A stretch of 64,000 nt of DNA. Source: Streptomyces sp. P3. Its GTDB lineage: Bacteria; Actinomycetota; Actinomycetes; Streptomycetales; Streptomycetaceae. The stretch covers positions 2,852,001-2,916,000 of the forward strand of contig NZ_CP028369.1 in the NCBI RefSeq assembly GCF_003032475.1, written 5' to 3'. The translations under genes and the position numbers were made by a program. Positions 8,543 through 17,161 of this stretch are shown one piece after another. The number at the start of each line of letters is the position of its first letter. Within the stretch, counting starts at the first letter, position 1. The notes beneath the pieces were generated by a model that saw only the letters and a list, made by a program, of their open reading frames with translations, was not told where the DNA came from and made no database searches.

Positions 8543-9136
8543 TCAGAGTTCGTCGATGGCGGTCAGGTCGATGACGATGTCATAGGGCTTGTCGACCTTG
8601 ACCTGGTCCCGATGCATCCCTGTGTGAACGTACGCCTGGGTGAGCGGGTCCAGCTCGTACACATGGATGACAGCCCTGTTGCTGGTCCCGCTCTGCTCGA
8701 CTCGCCAGAAATTCGGGATTCCGGCGGCCGCGTACTTCTGTGGCTTGGTCGTGCGGTCCCGGGATTCCGAGTCCGGTGAGACGACCTCCACGGCGAGGAG
8801 CACGTCCTCGGCCCGGTAACTCGTCTGATCCGGGCCGGTGACCGCGTCGGCGCGGATCACGCTGACGTCCGGTTCGGGGCCGTTGCGGGTGTCGAGGACG
8901 ATGGTCATCTCGCGTTTGACCTTGAACTCGGCCGGCAGCCCACCGCGCAGACCAGTGACCAGCAGGTCGATCGCATCGGCGTGGAAAGCTCGCTGGGGAC
9001 TCACGAAGACCAGGCTCCCGTCGATCAGCTCGGTGTGCGGCGGGAGATCAGGCAGCGTGAACAGGTCGTCCACGGTGTAACCGTCCTGCGGCGGCACCGG
9101 CCACTGGACGCGGCGCTTGACGGACTCGGCGGTCAT
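8543..9136 (-). CDS. Uma2-family (DUF820) endonuclease-like protein
   Basis: A 197-residue protein with the Uma2/DUF820 pattern: the N-terminal DLPPHTELIDGSLVF, then PEPDVSVI, then LLAVEVVSPDSESRDRTTKPQKYAAAGIPNFWRVE. These give the D...E-x-V metal-binding core of a PD-(D/E)XK-like fold. Members are abundant in Streptomyces and their true role is unsettled. The ATG at 9136 was chosen over 9148 because GGGAGG lies directly upstream at ideal spacing. It is convergent with ispE (12 bp apart) and divergent from the ABC-F gene. Confidence 0.88.
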   Translation of the reverse strand: MTAESVKRRVQWPVPPQDGYTVDDLFTLPDLPPHTELIDGSLVFVSPQRAFHADAIDLLVTGLRGGLPAEFKVKREMTIVLDTRNGPEPDVSVIRADAVTGPDQTSYRAEDVLLAVEVVSPDSESRDRTTKPQKYAAAGIPNFWRVEQSGTSNRAVIHVYELDPLTQAYVHTGMHRDQVKVDKPYDIVIDLTAIDEL

Positions 9137-9293
9137 GGTTCCTCCCATGGACGGGATCCTGCTGCCCGACCTTCACGGTAGCGGCCCGATCCCGATCACG
9201 TCATCACAAAGAGTGATGGGACCCTCGCGCCCGGTGCCTCACCCGTCAGGCCGTAGGCTTAAAGGCTGTCCGACCCCGATGCGCAGGAGTGAA

Positions 9294-11102
9294 ATGGCCG
9301 TCAATCTGGTCAATGTCGAGAACGTCAGCAAGGTGTACGGGACCCGTGCGCTGCTCGACGGCATCTCGCTCGGCGTGTCCGAAGGGGACCGGATCGGTGT
9401 CGTCGGCCGCAACGGCGACGGGAAGACCACGCTGATCCGCATGCTCGCCAAGCTGGAGGAGGCGGACTCCGGCCGGGTCACGCACTCCGGCGGGGTGCGC
9501 CTCGGCGTGCTCACCCAGCACGACTCGCTGGACTCGACAGCGACCGTCCGCCACGAGGTCATCCGGGACATGGCCGACCACGAGTGGGCCGGCAACGCCA
9601 AGGTCCGGGACGTGCTCACCGGGCTCTTCGGCGGGCTCGACCTGCCCGGCTTCCCGCAGGGCCTGGACACCGTCATCGGCCCGCTCTCCGGTGGTGAGCG
9701 CCGCCGTATCGCGCTCGCCAAGCTGCTGATCGAGGAGCAGGACCTCATCGTCCTGGACGAGCCGACCAACCACCTCGACGTCGAGGGCATCTCCTGGCTC
9801 GCCCGGCATCTGCGCGAGCGCCGCTCCGCGCTCGTCTGCGTCACCCACGACCGCTGGTTCCTCGACCAGGTCTGCACCCGCATGTGGGACGTGCAGCGCG
9901 GCGCCGTCCACGAGTACGAGGGCGGGTACTCCGACTACGTCTTCGCGCGCGCGGAGCGTGAGCGCATCGCCGCCACCGAGGAGACCAAACGGCAGAACCT
10001 GGTCCGCAAGGAGCTGGCCTGGCTGCGCCGCGGCGCGCCCGCGCGCACGTCCAAGCCGCGTTTCCGCGTCGAGGCCGCCAACGAGCTCATCGCGGACGTG
10101 CCTCCGCCGCGCGACAGCAGCGAGCTGATGAAGTTCGCCTCCTCGCGGCTCGGCCGGACGGTCTTCGACCTCGAGGACGTCACCGTCCAGGCCGGACCCA
10201 AGGTGCTGCTGCGGCACATCACCTGGCACCTCGGCCCCGGTGACCGCATCGGCCTGGTCGGCGTCAACGGCGCCGGCAAGACCTCCTTGCTGAGGGCCCT
10301 GGCCGAGGCCGCGCGCAGCGAGGGCGAGGTGCAGCCCGTGGCCGGCCGGGTCGTCGTAGGCAAGACCGTCAAACTCGCCTACCTGTCCCAGGAGGTCGCC
10401 GAACTCGACCCGAACCTGCGGGTGCTGGAGGCCGTGCAGCAGGTGCGCGAACGCGTCGACCTCGGCAAGGGGCGGGAGATGACCGCCGGGCAGCTCTGCG
10501 AGACGTTCGGCTTCAACAAGGACAAGCAGTGGACGCCGGTCGGCGACCTGTCCGGCGGCGAGCGCCGCCGACTGCAGATCCTGCGGCTGCTGATGGACGA
10601 GCCCAACGTCCTCTTCCTCGACGAGCCCACCAACGACCTGGACATCGAGACCCTCACCCAGCTCGAGGACCTGCTCGACGGCTGGCCCGGCTCGATGATC
10701 GTCATTTCCCACGACCGGTTCTTCGTCGAGCGCACGACGGACCGCGTCTTCGCCCTCCTCGGCGACGCCGCACTGCGGATGCTCCCGCGCGGCATCGACG
10801 AGTACATCGAGCGCCGGCAGCGCATGGAGGAGGCCGCGGCCGCCTCCGCCGCCCCGTCGGTCACGCAGAAGACCGCGCCCGAGAGGAGCGCCGCCGACCA
10901 GCGCGCCGCCAAGAAGGAACTCCAGAAGATCGAGCGGCAGTTGGACAAGGTCTCCGAGAAGGAGACCAAGCTGCACGACCGGATCGCCGCCCACGCCACC
11001 GACTTCGCGAAGGTGGCCGAACTCGACGCCGAACTGCGTGCGCTGGCCGGTGAGCGCGAGGAACTGGAGCTGCGATGGCTGGATCTCGCCGAGGACGCGT
11101 GA
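9294..11102 (+). CDS. ABC-F family ATPase, Uup-like
   Basis: A 602-residue soluble protein with two ABC domains and no membrane segments. Domain 1 has GRNGDGKTT (Walker A), LSGGERRRIALAKLL and VLDEPTNHLD. Domain 2 has GVNGAGKTS, LSGGERRRLQILRLL and FLDEPTNDLD. A charged linker lies between them, and the C-terminus (about 535-600) is a predicted coiled coil of Lys/Glu heptads like the DNA/RNA-binding tail of Uup. ABC-F proteins act on translating ribosomes. This one lacks the context of an antibiotic-resistance protein and is probably a housekeeping Uup/EttA relative. The open frame begins at 9117, but the ATG at 9294 has AGGAG five bases upstream. Confidence 0.9.
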   Translation: MAVNLVNVENVSKVYGTRALLDGISLGVSEGDRIGVVGRNGDGKTTLIRMLAKLEEADSGRVTHSGGVRLGVLTQHDSLDSTATVRHEVIRDMADHEWAGNAKVRDVLTGLFGGLDLPGFPQGLDTVIGPLSGGERRRIALAKLLIEEQDLIVLDEPTNHLDVEGISWLARHLRERRSALVCVTHDRWFLDQVCTRMWDVQRGAVHEYEGGYSDYVFARAERERIAATEETKRQNLVRKELAWLRRGAPARTSKPRFRVEAANELIADVPPPRDSSELMKFASSRLGRTVFDLEDVTVQAGPKVLLRHITWHLGPGDRIGLVGVNGAGKTSLLRALAEAARSEGEVQPVAGRVVVGKTVKLAYLSQEVAELDPNLRVLEAVQQVRERVDLGKGREMTAGQLCETFGFNKDKQWTPVGDLSGGERRRLQILRLLMDEPNVLFLDEPTNDLDIETLTQLEDLLDGWPGSMIVISHDRFFVERTTDRVFALLGDAALRMLPRGIDEYIERRQRMEEAAAASAAPSVTQKTAPERSAADQRAAKKELQKIERQLDKVSEKETKLHDRIAAHATDFAKVAELDAELRALAGEREELELRWLDLAEDA

Positions 11103-11202
11103 AGGGTGCGTGAAGACGCATAACGACGGCATCACGGGGCGGTCCTCCCTTGGGAACAGGGGTGGAGCGGCCCCGGAAGCCGTCGGCACCGGGTGATAGA
11201 AA

Positions 11203-11233
11203 GAGCCGTCCGAGAACCTTCTGAGGACGGCTC
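11203..11233 (+). terminator. Hairpin after the ABC-F gene
   Basis: GAGCCGTCC pairs perfectly with GGACGGCTC around a 13-nt loop, 100 bp after the ABC-F stop. Confidence 0.65.
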
Positions 11234-11237
11234 CGGG

Positions 11238-11277
11238 TGGTCACTGGCCCGGGGGCGTGGCTAAAAATCAGTGACCA
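11238..11277 (+). promoter_or_regulatory. 9-bp inverted repeat in the leader of the first PQQ-propeller gene
   Basis: TGGTCACTG (11238-11246) and CAGTGACCA (11269-11277) flank a 22-bp spacer that includes TAAAAAT, an unusually AT-rich stretch that could be a -10 element. The right arm ends just before the gene's AGGGGGA ribosome-binding site. It could be a repressor operator spanning the promoter or an RNA hairpin that hides the ribosome-binding site. Confidence 0.4.
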
Positions 11278-11291
11278 GGGGGAACACGCCG

Positions 11292-13112
11292 ATGGCCCAG
11301 CCGCCCAGTCAGCCGCCGCAGCCCGGCGGTTTCGGAGCACCGCAGGACCAGCCGCAGCAGCCGTCGCAGCAGCAGCCGCCGCCGCAGGGCGGCTTCGGCG
11401 CTCCGCAGATGCCGCCGCAGCCGCCCCAGGGCCCGCCCGCCCAGGCGCCGCAGCCCGGCTACGGCTACCCACAACAGCCGGGCCCCTACGGGCAGCAGTC
11501 CCCGCAGCCGGGCCCCTACGGGCAGCCCCAGCAGCCCGGCCCCTACGGGCAGTCGGGTCAGCCCGGCCCCTACGGGCAACCGGGCCCGTACGGGCAGGCC
11601 GGCGGCCCCTACGCCCCGCAGCCCGGCTACGGCTACCCGCAGCAGCCCCCGTTCTCCGGCGCGCCCGGCGCCCCGGCGGGCGGACGTAACCCCTTCAAGG
11701 GGCGGCCCGCACTGGTCGTCGGGGCCGCGGTCGTGGCGCTGCTGGTGATCGGCGGCGCGGTGTTCGCGGTCACGAACGGCGACGACAAGGACCCGAAGAA
11801 GCCCGTCGCCGGACCGAGCGGCGACGGCAAGGCCACGAGCGCGGCGCCGGTCAACCCCGGTGACGGCGGCGGCGACGGCGGCGAGGACGACCAGGACTTC
11901 AACGCCGGGCGCAAGTCCGGTGAGGCGAAGGTGCTCTGGTACAAGGAGGCGCCCGACGCACCCGCCTCCGGCGCCGACGCCCCCGGCATGTGGATCACGT
12001 CGAAGGCGGCCGTGAAAGCCGCCTACAAGCAGGTCGTCGCGTACAACACGGCGGACGGCAGGCCGACCTGGCCCGCCCTCACGTTCCCTCAGAAGATCTG
12101 CGCGGTCACCCCGCAGCGGACCGCCGACGACAAAATCGTCGTCGCGTACATGAGCGGCACCAGCGACCGCGCCAAGTGCAACCAGCTCCAGCAGGTCGAC
12201 CTCGGCACCGGCGCCAAGGGCTGGACGGGCGTGGTCGCGGACGGCGCGCTGTTCGACAGCGCGATCAGCGTCGAACTGTCGCTGGCCGGCAACACGCTGA
12301 TGGTGGGCCGCTCGCAGTCCGGCACGGCCTACGACGTCCGCACGGGCAAGAAGCTGTACGACAAGCAGAAGTACGGCGACTCGTGCTTCCCGACGGCGTT
12401 CGCGGGCGGAACCCGGCTCCTCTCGGTGGCGTCCTGCGACGCGACCAAGGCCACCGAGCACGACGAGCTCCAGGAGCTGGACCCGGCCACCGGCAAGGTC
12501 AAGTGGACCCAGAAGTTCGACAAGGGGTGGAGCGTCGGCAAGACGTACTCCGTCGACCCGCTGGTCGTCTACAGCACCAACAAGGACAAGAACTCCTGGA
12601 ACATCTCGACGTTCAAGGCGAACGGCTCCTACCGCTCGCAGGTCGGCTTCGACGAGGACTTCGCTCCCGACTGCGACTCCGGCTTCCTGCAGCGCAACCT
12701 CACCGGCTGCCAGGGCACCGCGTCCGACGCCAACACGCTCTACCTGCCGACCGACGCGAAGAGCGGTCCCAACGAGATCGTGGCGATCGACCTGGCCACC
12801 GGCAAGGAGAAGTGGCGGGTGAAGTCCCCGACCGACGAGGCCATGCAGCCGGTGCGGGTCGACGGCGGGAACCTCGTGGCGTACGTCCAGCCGTCGTACG
12901 ACGCGCCCGGTCAGGTCGTGGCGATCCCCACGGCGGGGTCCGCGCACACGCCCACGAAGCTGCTCCAACTGCCCGAGAGCACGGTCAAGATCGAGGACGG
13001 CTTCTACTCCCGTGACGTCGACTGGGTCGGCGGGCGGTTCTACATCTCCACCACCCGGCTGACGGGCAACGACGACACGAAGGAGAAGCTGATGCTCGCC
13101 TACGGCAAGTGA
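11292..13112 (+). CDS. PQQ-binding-like beta-propeller membrane protein (paralogue 1)
   Basis: A 606-residue protein. Residues 1-130 are Pro/Gln/Gly/Tyr-rich with repeated PGPYGQ and PGYGYPQQ units. One transmembrane helix follows (about 138-160), then a Gly/Asp-rich linker and an extracytoplasmic domain of about 430 residues. The domain holds repeats typical of PQQ-like propeller blades (LDPATGKVKWTQ, IDLATGKEKWRVK) and several cysteines. The topology (disordered cytoplasmic N-terminus, outer propeller) suggests a sensor or scaffold at the cell surface. There is no sign of quinoprotein catalysis. The ATG at 11292 follows AGGGGGA; an in-frame GTG at 11271 lies within the inverted repeat. A close paralogue follows 155 bp downstream. 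Confidence 0.85.
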   Translation: MAQPPSQPPQPGGFGAPQDQPQQPSQQQPPPQGGFGAPQMPPQPPQGPPAQAPQPGYGYPQQPGPYGQQSPQPGPYGQPQQPGPYGQSGQPGPYGQPGPYGQAGGPYAPQPGYGYPQQPPFSGAPGAPAGGRNPFKGRPALVVGAAVVALLVIGGAVFAVTNGDDKDPKKPVAGPSGDGKATSAAPVNPGDGGGDGGEDDQDFNAGRKSGEAKVLWYKEAPDAPASGADAPGMWITSKAAVKAAYKQVVAYNTADGRPTWPALTFPQKICAVTPQRTADDKIVVAYMSGTSDRAKCNQLQQVDLGTGAKGWTGVVADGALFDSAISVELSLAGNTLMVGRSQSGTAYDVRTGKKLYDKQKYGDSCFPTAFAGGTRLLSVASCDATKATEHDELQELDPATGKVKWTQKFDKGWSVGKTYSVDPLVVYSTNKDKNSWNISTFKANGSYRSQVGFDEDFAPDCDSGFLQRNLTGCQGTASDANTLYLPTDAKSGPNEIVAIDLATGKEKWRVKSPTDEAMQPVRVDGGNLVAYVQPSYDAPGQVVAIPTAGSAHTPTKLLQLPESTVKIEDGFYSRDVDWVGGRFYISTTRLTGNDDTKEKLMLAYGK

Positions 13113-13267
13113 GGCGAGCCCGCCGTCCTCCCGGCTTCCGTCGTCCTCCCGGCTTCCGCCGTCGTCCCGGCCCGTCACCGCGGGCCGTCCGGGCCCGCCT
13201 TCCACGGGCTTCCCCGTCTTCTCCGCCTTTCCGGGCTTCCCGAGCTTTCTCCTGAGGTACCCACACC

Positions 13268-15391
13268 ATGACCCAGCCGCCGCCCCCGCCCCCGACCCAG
13301 CCCCCGGGCCAGCAGCCCCCGCAGCAGGGCGGCTTCGGCCCGCCCCAGCCGCCGCAGGACGCGACGCCCCCGGACTCCGTTCCGCAGGACGCCGTGCCCC
13401 AGGACGCCGTGCCCCCGGACTCCGTTCCGCAGGACGCTCCGCCGCAGGCGCCCGCACCGAACCTGTCGAAGGCCCCGGAGCCGCAGTCCCCGCCCCAGGC
13501 CCCGGCCCCGGTGCAGCCCCAGCCCCCGGCTCCGGGGCAGGCGCCGCAGGCTTCCCCGACGCCTCCGCCGCCGGCTCCGTCCGGGCCGCCGCAGCCCCAG
13601 CCGGGCTACGGCTACCCGCAGGCCCCGGCCGGACCGGGCGGGCCCGCCGCGCCGCCGGCAGCCCCCGGCTACGGCTACCCGGCCCAGCCCGGCGCTCCCG
13701 CTCCCGGCCCTTCCGCGTACGGTCAGCCGCAGCCGAACCCCTACGGTCAGCCGCAACCGAACCCCTACGGCCAGCCGCAGCCCTCTTACGGTCAGCCGCA
13801 GACGAACCCCTACGGCCAGCAGCCCGGTTACGGCTACCCGGGCCAGCCGGGGCAGCCCGGTCACGGCTACCCGGGGCAGCCGACCGTGCCCATGCAGCCG
13901 CAGGTCATGGGCAGCGGCGGCCCGGCGGGTTCCGGCCGGAAGATCAACGCACAGGTGGCGATCATCGTCGCGGCGGTCGTCGCGATCGCGCTGATCGTCG
14001 GCGGCGGCGTCTGGTACGCGAACTCCGACAGCGGCGGCAAGAAGGAGGAGGCGAGCTCCGGCGGCGCGAACGGCGGCGGGGGCGACAAGGGGGACACGGG
14101 GGGAGGCACCGGCGGCACGACCTCCGGCGGCAGCGAGAAGGCGCCGGCCGACCCCTCCTCCGACGTGCTCTTCAAGCTGGCGATGCCGGTGGTCAAGAAG
14201 GACGACAGCGTAGGCGTCCGGGGTTCCTGGCTGACCGACAAGGCGTACGTGAAGACCGGCGTCAACAGCATCACCGGCTACGACCCGGCCAAGGGCACCA
14301 AGCTCTGGTCGATCGCGCTGCCGGGCCCGGTGTGCGAGGCCAGCAGGTTCGCCACCGACGACCACCGCACGGCGGTCGTCTTCCAGGCGAGCACCGCGGA
14401 GACGGCCCGCTGCGACCAGATCGCGGCGATCGACCTCGCCGCCGGCAAGCAGTTGTGGAAGAAGACGGTCACTTCCGGCGACTACGCGATCGACTTCGAC
14501 AACGTCACGGTCAGCGCGAACACGGTCGCCGTGGGGAGCACGGAAGGCGGCGCGGCCTTCGACATCGGCTCCGGCAAGGTGCTGTGGTCGCCGAAGCCAG
14601 CCGACACCTGCTACGACGCCGGCTACGGCGGCGGGCCCAAGCTGGTGGCGGTGCGCAAGTGCGGGGCGTACGACAACCCCGAGTTGCACATCCAGACCAT
14701 CGACCCGGCCTCCGGCAAGGTGCTCTCCGAGTACAAGCTGGCCACGGGCATCGACTACGCGTCCGTCGTCTCCACCGAGCCCCTGGTGGTGGCCGCCGAC
14801 GTCGGCGACAGCGCCGGTGACGGCAGCGGCATCTCGGACTTCTTCTCCATCGACAACAAGACCGGCAAGCTGCGCACCCGCATCTCGGTGCCGGGGGCCG
14901 AGTACGCGGCCGACTGCGAGGGCATCACCAGGATCGAGGCCTGCACGGGCCTGGCCGTCGGCAACGACCGCATCTACGTGCCCACCGAGGAGCACGACAG
15001 CAGCGGCACCTACGGCAGGGCGAACGAGATCGTCGCCTTCGACCTGGCCACCGGCAAGCAGACCGGCCAGCGCGCGGACGCCGGTGACGGCTACACGATC
15101 TACCCGCTGCGCATGGACGGCGCCAACCTGATCGCCTACAAGAGGCCGCCCTACGACAAGGGCGGACAGGTCGTCAGCATCGCAGGCGGCTCCTTCAAGG
15201 AGACCGTGCTGCTGCAGAACCCGGCCACGGACGCGGTGCACGACCTGGAGACCAGCCTGTCCCCGGAGTACTCCGAGGTCCTCTTCGCGCAGGGCCGCCT
15301 GTACATGTCGGAGGTGTACGTCGACGACAGCGCCTCCTCGGGCGGCGACCCGGAGTACCTCGCGGTCGGGTTCGGCGGCGCGGGCGGCTGA
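13268..15391 (+). CDS. PQQ-binding-like beta-propeller membrane protein (paralogue 2)
   Basis: A 707-residue paralogue of the preceding gene. The N-terminus is even longer and more proline-rich (about 225 residues), with PQDAVPPDSVPQDA and YGQPQPNP repeats. One transmembrane helix (about 228-250, IIVAAVVAIALIVGG) is followed by a Gly-rich linker and a propeller domain with blade motifs such as TGYDPAKGTKLWS, IDLAAGKQLWKK and IDPASGKVL. Cysteines occur at positions similar to paralogue 1. The ATG at 13268 is preceded by CCTGAGG. The two genes probably arose by tandem duplication; the tails have diverged while the blade repeats are kept. Function is unknown beyond a surface-exposed binding domain. 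Confidence 0.85.
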   Translation: MTQPPPPPPTQPPGQQPPQQGGFGPPQPPQDATPPDSVPQDAVPQDAVPPDSVPQDAPPQAPAPNLSKAPEPQSPPQAPAPVQPQPPAPGQAPQASPTPPPPAPSGPPQPQPGYGYPQAPAGPGGPAAPPAAPGYGYPAQPGAPAPGPSAYGQPQPNPYGQPQPNPYGQPQPSYGQPQTNPYGQQPGYGYPGQPGQPGHGYPGQPTVPMQPQVMGSGGPAGSGRKINAQVAIIVAAVVAIALIVGGGVWYANSDSGGKKEEASSGGANGGGGDKGDTGGGTGGTTSGGSEKAPADPSSDVLFKLAMPVVKKDDSVGVRGSWLTDKAYVKTGVNSITGYDPAKGTKLWSIALPGPVCEASRFATDDHRTAVVFQASTAETARCDQIAAIDLAAGKQLWKKTVTSGDYAIDFDNVTVSANTVAVGSTEGGAAFDIGSGKVLWSPKPADTCYDAGYGGGPKLVAVRKCGAYDNPELHIQTIDPASGKVLSEYKLATGIDYASVVSTEPLVVAADVGDSAGDGSGISDFFSIDNKTGKLRTRISVPGAEYAADCEGITRIEACTGLAVGNDRIYVPTEEHDSSGTYGRANEIVAFDLATGKQTGQRADAGDGYTIYPLRMDGANLIAYKRPPYDKGGQVVSIAGGSFKETVLLQNPATDAVHDLETSLSPEYSEVLFAQGRLYMSEVYVDDSASSGGDPEYLAVGFGGAGG

Positions 15392-15410
15392 CCGTAACGA
15401 TCGTCGTGAC

Positions 15411-15450
15411 GGCCCCGTCCCCGAGCAGATTCGCACTCGGGGGCGGGGCC
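15411..15450 (+). terminator. Strong hairpin after the PQQ-propeller pair
   Basis: GGCCCCGTCCCCGAG pairs with CTCGGGGGCGGGGCC (15 pairs, one G-T) around CAGATTCGCA, 20 bp after the stop codon, followed by ATTTAT. Confidence 0.85.
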
Positions 15451-15672
15451 GCCCATTTATCGCGGACGTCGCCCTCGTGAGAGGAATTTCGGCGATCCGG
15501 GCAGTTCTCGCCGGTAGGGGGAGCGCAACGTCGAACAAGCGTGTAGCTTCCGGGGGCATGAAGACAGGGGTGCCGGGGGGCGCCCTTTGTTCGTCCGCGT
15601 GGGTCGGCGTGGGTGCGTGGGGGTCCGTGTGGATCCGTGTGGGCATCCATGGGGGGACTGGGGGGTTGCTCG

Positions 15673-16377
15673 ATGGGAGTGCGGCTGATGGTGGTCGACG
15701 ACCACCGCCTGCTCGCCGAGGCGCTGGCCTCGGCGCTCAAACTGCGGGGGCACCGGGTGCTCGCCGCGGCGGCGCCGGCCGCGGGGGCGGCGGAACTGGT
15801 GATCACCCGCGCGCCCGAGGTGTGTCTGCTGGGCACGGCGGCTCCGGCCGAACCGGGCGTCTTCGACCCCGTGGTCCGCATCAAGCGGGAGCGCCCGCAG
15901 GTGGCGGTCCTGGTCCTCGGCCCGGTGCCGAGCCCGCGCGGCATCGCCGCGGCCTTCGCGGCCGGCGCCTCCGGCTACGTACGCCACGACGAGCGCATAG
16001 AGGGCGTGGAGCGGGCCATCATGAAGGCACGGGCGGGTGAGGCGGCGGTGGCGCCGCAGCTGTTGCAGGGCGCGTTCGGCGAACTGCTGAACCCGACGGC
16101 CCAGCCGGACGACGAGGGCCAGCGCCTGCTGCAGATGCTCACCCCGCGCGAGGTGGAGGTCCTGGTCCGCGTCGCCGACGGCGAGGACACCCGGCTGATC
16201 GCCGCCGGCATGGGCATCGCCCCTTCCACGGCACGCACCCACGTCCAGCGGGTCCTGATGAAACTCGGCGTGGGCTCCCGCCTGGAGGCGGCCGCGCTCG
16301 CTGCCCGCACGGGTCTCCTGGACCGCGCCGGACCGCTGCCGCACACGTCCCGCGGCCGGGCGACGGAAGCGGAGTAG
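15673..16377 (+). CDS. Atypical LuxR-family response regulator without phospho-acceptor Asp
   Basis: A 234-residue protein with a receiver-like N-terminus and a LuxR/GerE helix-turn-helix at about 155-215 (MLTPREVEVLVRVADGEDTRLIAAGMGI, then TARTHVQRVLMKL). The acidic pair D9-D10 of a receiver is present, but the position expected to hold the phospho-acceptor reads EVCLLGTAAP, with G54 in place of Asp. The usual downstream Lys is replaced in GYVRHDE. Phosphorelay control is therefore unlikely; ligand binding, dimer control or constitutive activity are alternatives. The ATG at 15673 follows a run of G residues; an ATG at 15649 is possible. No histidine kinase is adjacent. A small membrane protein follows 4 bp after the stop. 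Confidence 0.85.
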   Translation: MGVRLMVVDDHRLLAEALASALKLRGHRVLAAAAPAAGAAELVITRAPEVCLLGTAAPAEPGVFDPVVRIKRERPQVAVLVLGPVPSPRGIAAAFAAGASGYVRHDERIEGVERAIMKARAGEAAVAPQLLQGAFGELLNPTAQPDDEGQRLLQMLTPREVEVLVRVADGEDTRLIAAGMGIAPSTARTHVQRVLMKLGVGSRLEAAALAARTGLLDRAGPLPHTSRGRATEAE

Positions 16378-16381
16378 GCGC

Positions 16382-16909
16382 GTGCGTGCACGCACGGTCA
16401 TCTGGCGCGGCGCGCGCCTCGGCGTGTTCATCGGGGCCTGGCCCGCGGGGACGGTCGGCGTTCTGTGCCTGGTGGCGGCGTTCGTCTTCCTGACCGGCGG
16501 CCTGTATGGAACCGCGTGGGAGCTCACGACCGCGGGCGCGTACGCGGCGCTGGCGAGTATGGCGGTGGGCGTCGCCCTGGGCACGGCCACCGGTCTCGCC
16601 CTGGCGGTCGCCCCGCGCTGCCTGCTGGCGCGGGCCCCGCTGCGCGGGCTGCTGGCGGCGCTGACCGCGGGGCTGCCGGTCGCGGCGCTGCACGTCGCCT
16701 TCCTGACCACAGACGGCTACACCCTGGCGAGTTACCCGCTGTCGACGCACTTCGTCGACTGGGCGGTCATCCTGACGATCGCCCTGGTGGCGGCGGCACG
16801 AAGCGGTGAGATCGCCGGGTACGGCACCGATGGGACGACGAACGGGGCGAGAGCCGATACCGGGTCGGCGCAAGCGGAAGCGGAGGGCGGCGCCGACACG
16901 GCGCACTGA
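16382..16909 (+). CDS. Small integral membrane protein, unknown function
   Basis: A 175-residue protein starting at GTG 16382, four bases after the upstream regulator's stop, so probably co-transcribed with it. At least four hydrophobic segments are visible (GVFIGAWPAGTVGVLCLVAA, AYAALASMAVGVALGTATGL, GLLAALTAGLPVAALHVAFL, DWAVILTIALVAAA), followed by a polar Ala/Gly/Thr-rich tail of about 35 residues. No family is recognised. The pairing with an unphosphorylatable LuxR-type regulator hints at a membrane partner, but this is inference. Confidence 0.65.
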   Translation: MRARTVIWRGARLGVFIGAWPAGTVGVLCLVAAFVFLTGGLYGTAWELTTAGAYAALASMAVGVALGTATGLALAVAPRCLLARAPLRGLLAALTAGLPVAALHVAFLTTDGYTLASYPLSTHFVDWAVILTIALVAAARSGEIAGYGTDGTTNGARADTGSAQAEAEGGADTAH

Positions 16910-17161
16910 CGGCCGCTGGGACGTGCTGCTCGAGACGGGGGACCCGTCCGAGCCGCGCGCACTGCCGCTGCGCCTGCGTGCGGAGCAGCCGGGGATGGAC
17001 GCGGCGGCGGCGCGCGTCGACGCGCTGTGCGGCCGCTCGGACCGTCCCACCACGTACCGACTGTGCCTGTTCGTGCCGACGTCCGGTCCTCGCCGCCCGG
17101 ACGGGGCGCGGGCCCGGCGTAATTCGGGGCGGGCCCGGTCCGCGCTCTCTAGGCTCTCTTC

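Noticed and set aside
16910..17161. Protein-like stretch (RWDVLLETGDPSEPRALPLRLR) before the GNAT gene
   Set aside because: Its frame has no stop until 17786, well inside the GNAT gene, and no convincing start, so it is not a complete gene. It might be a remnant.
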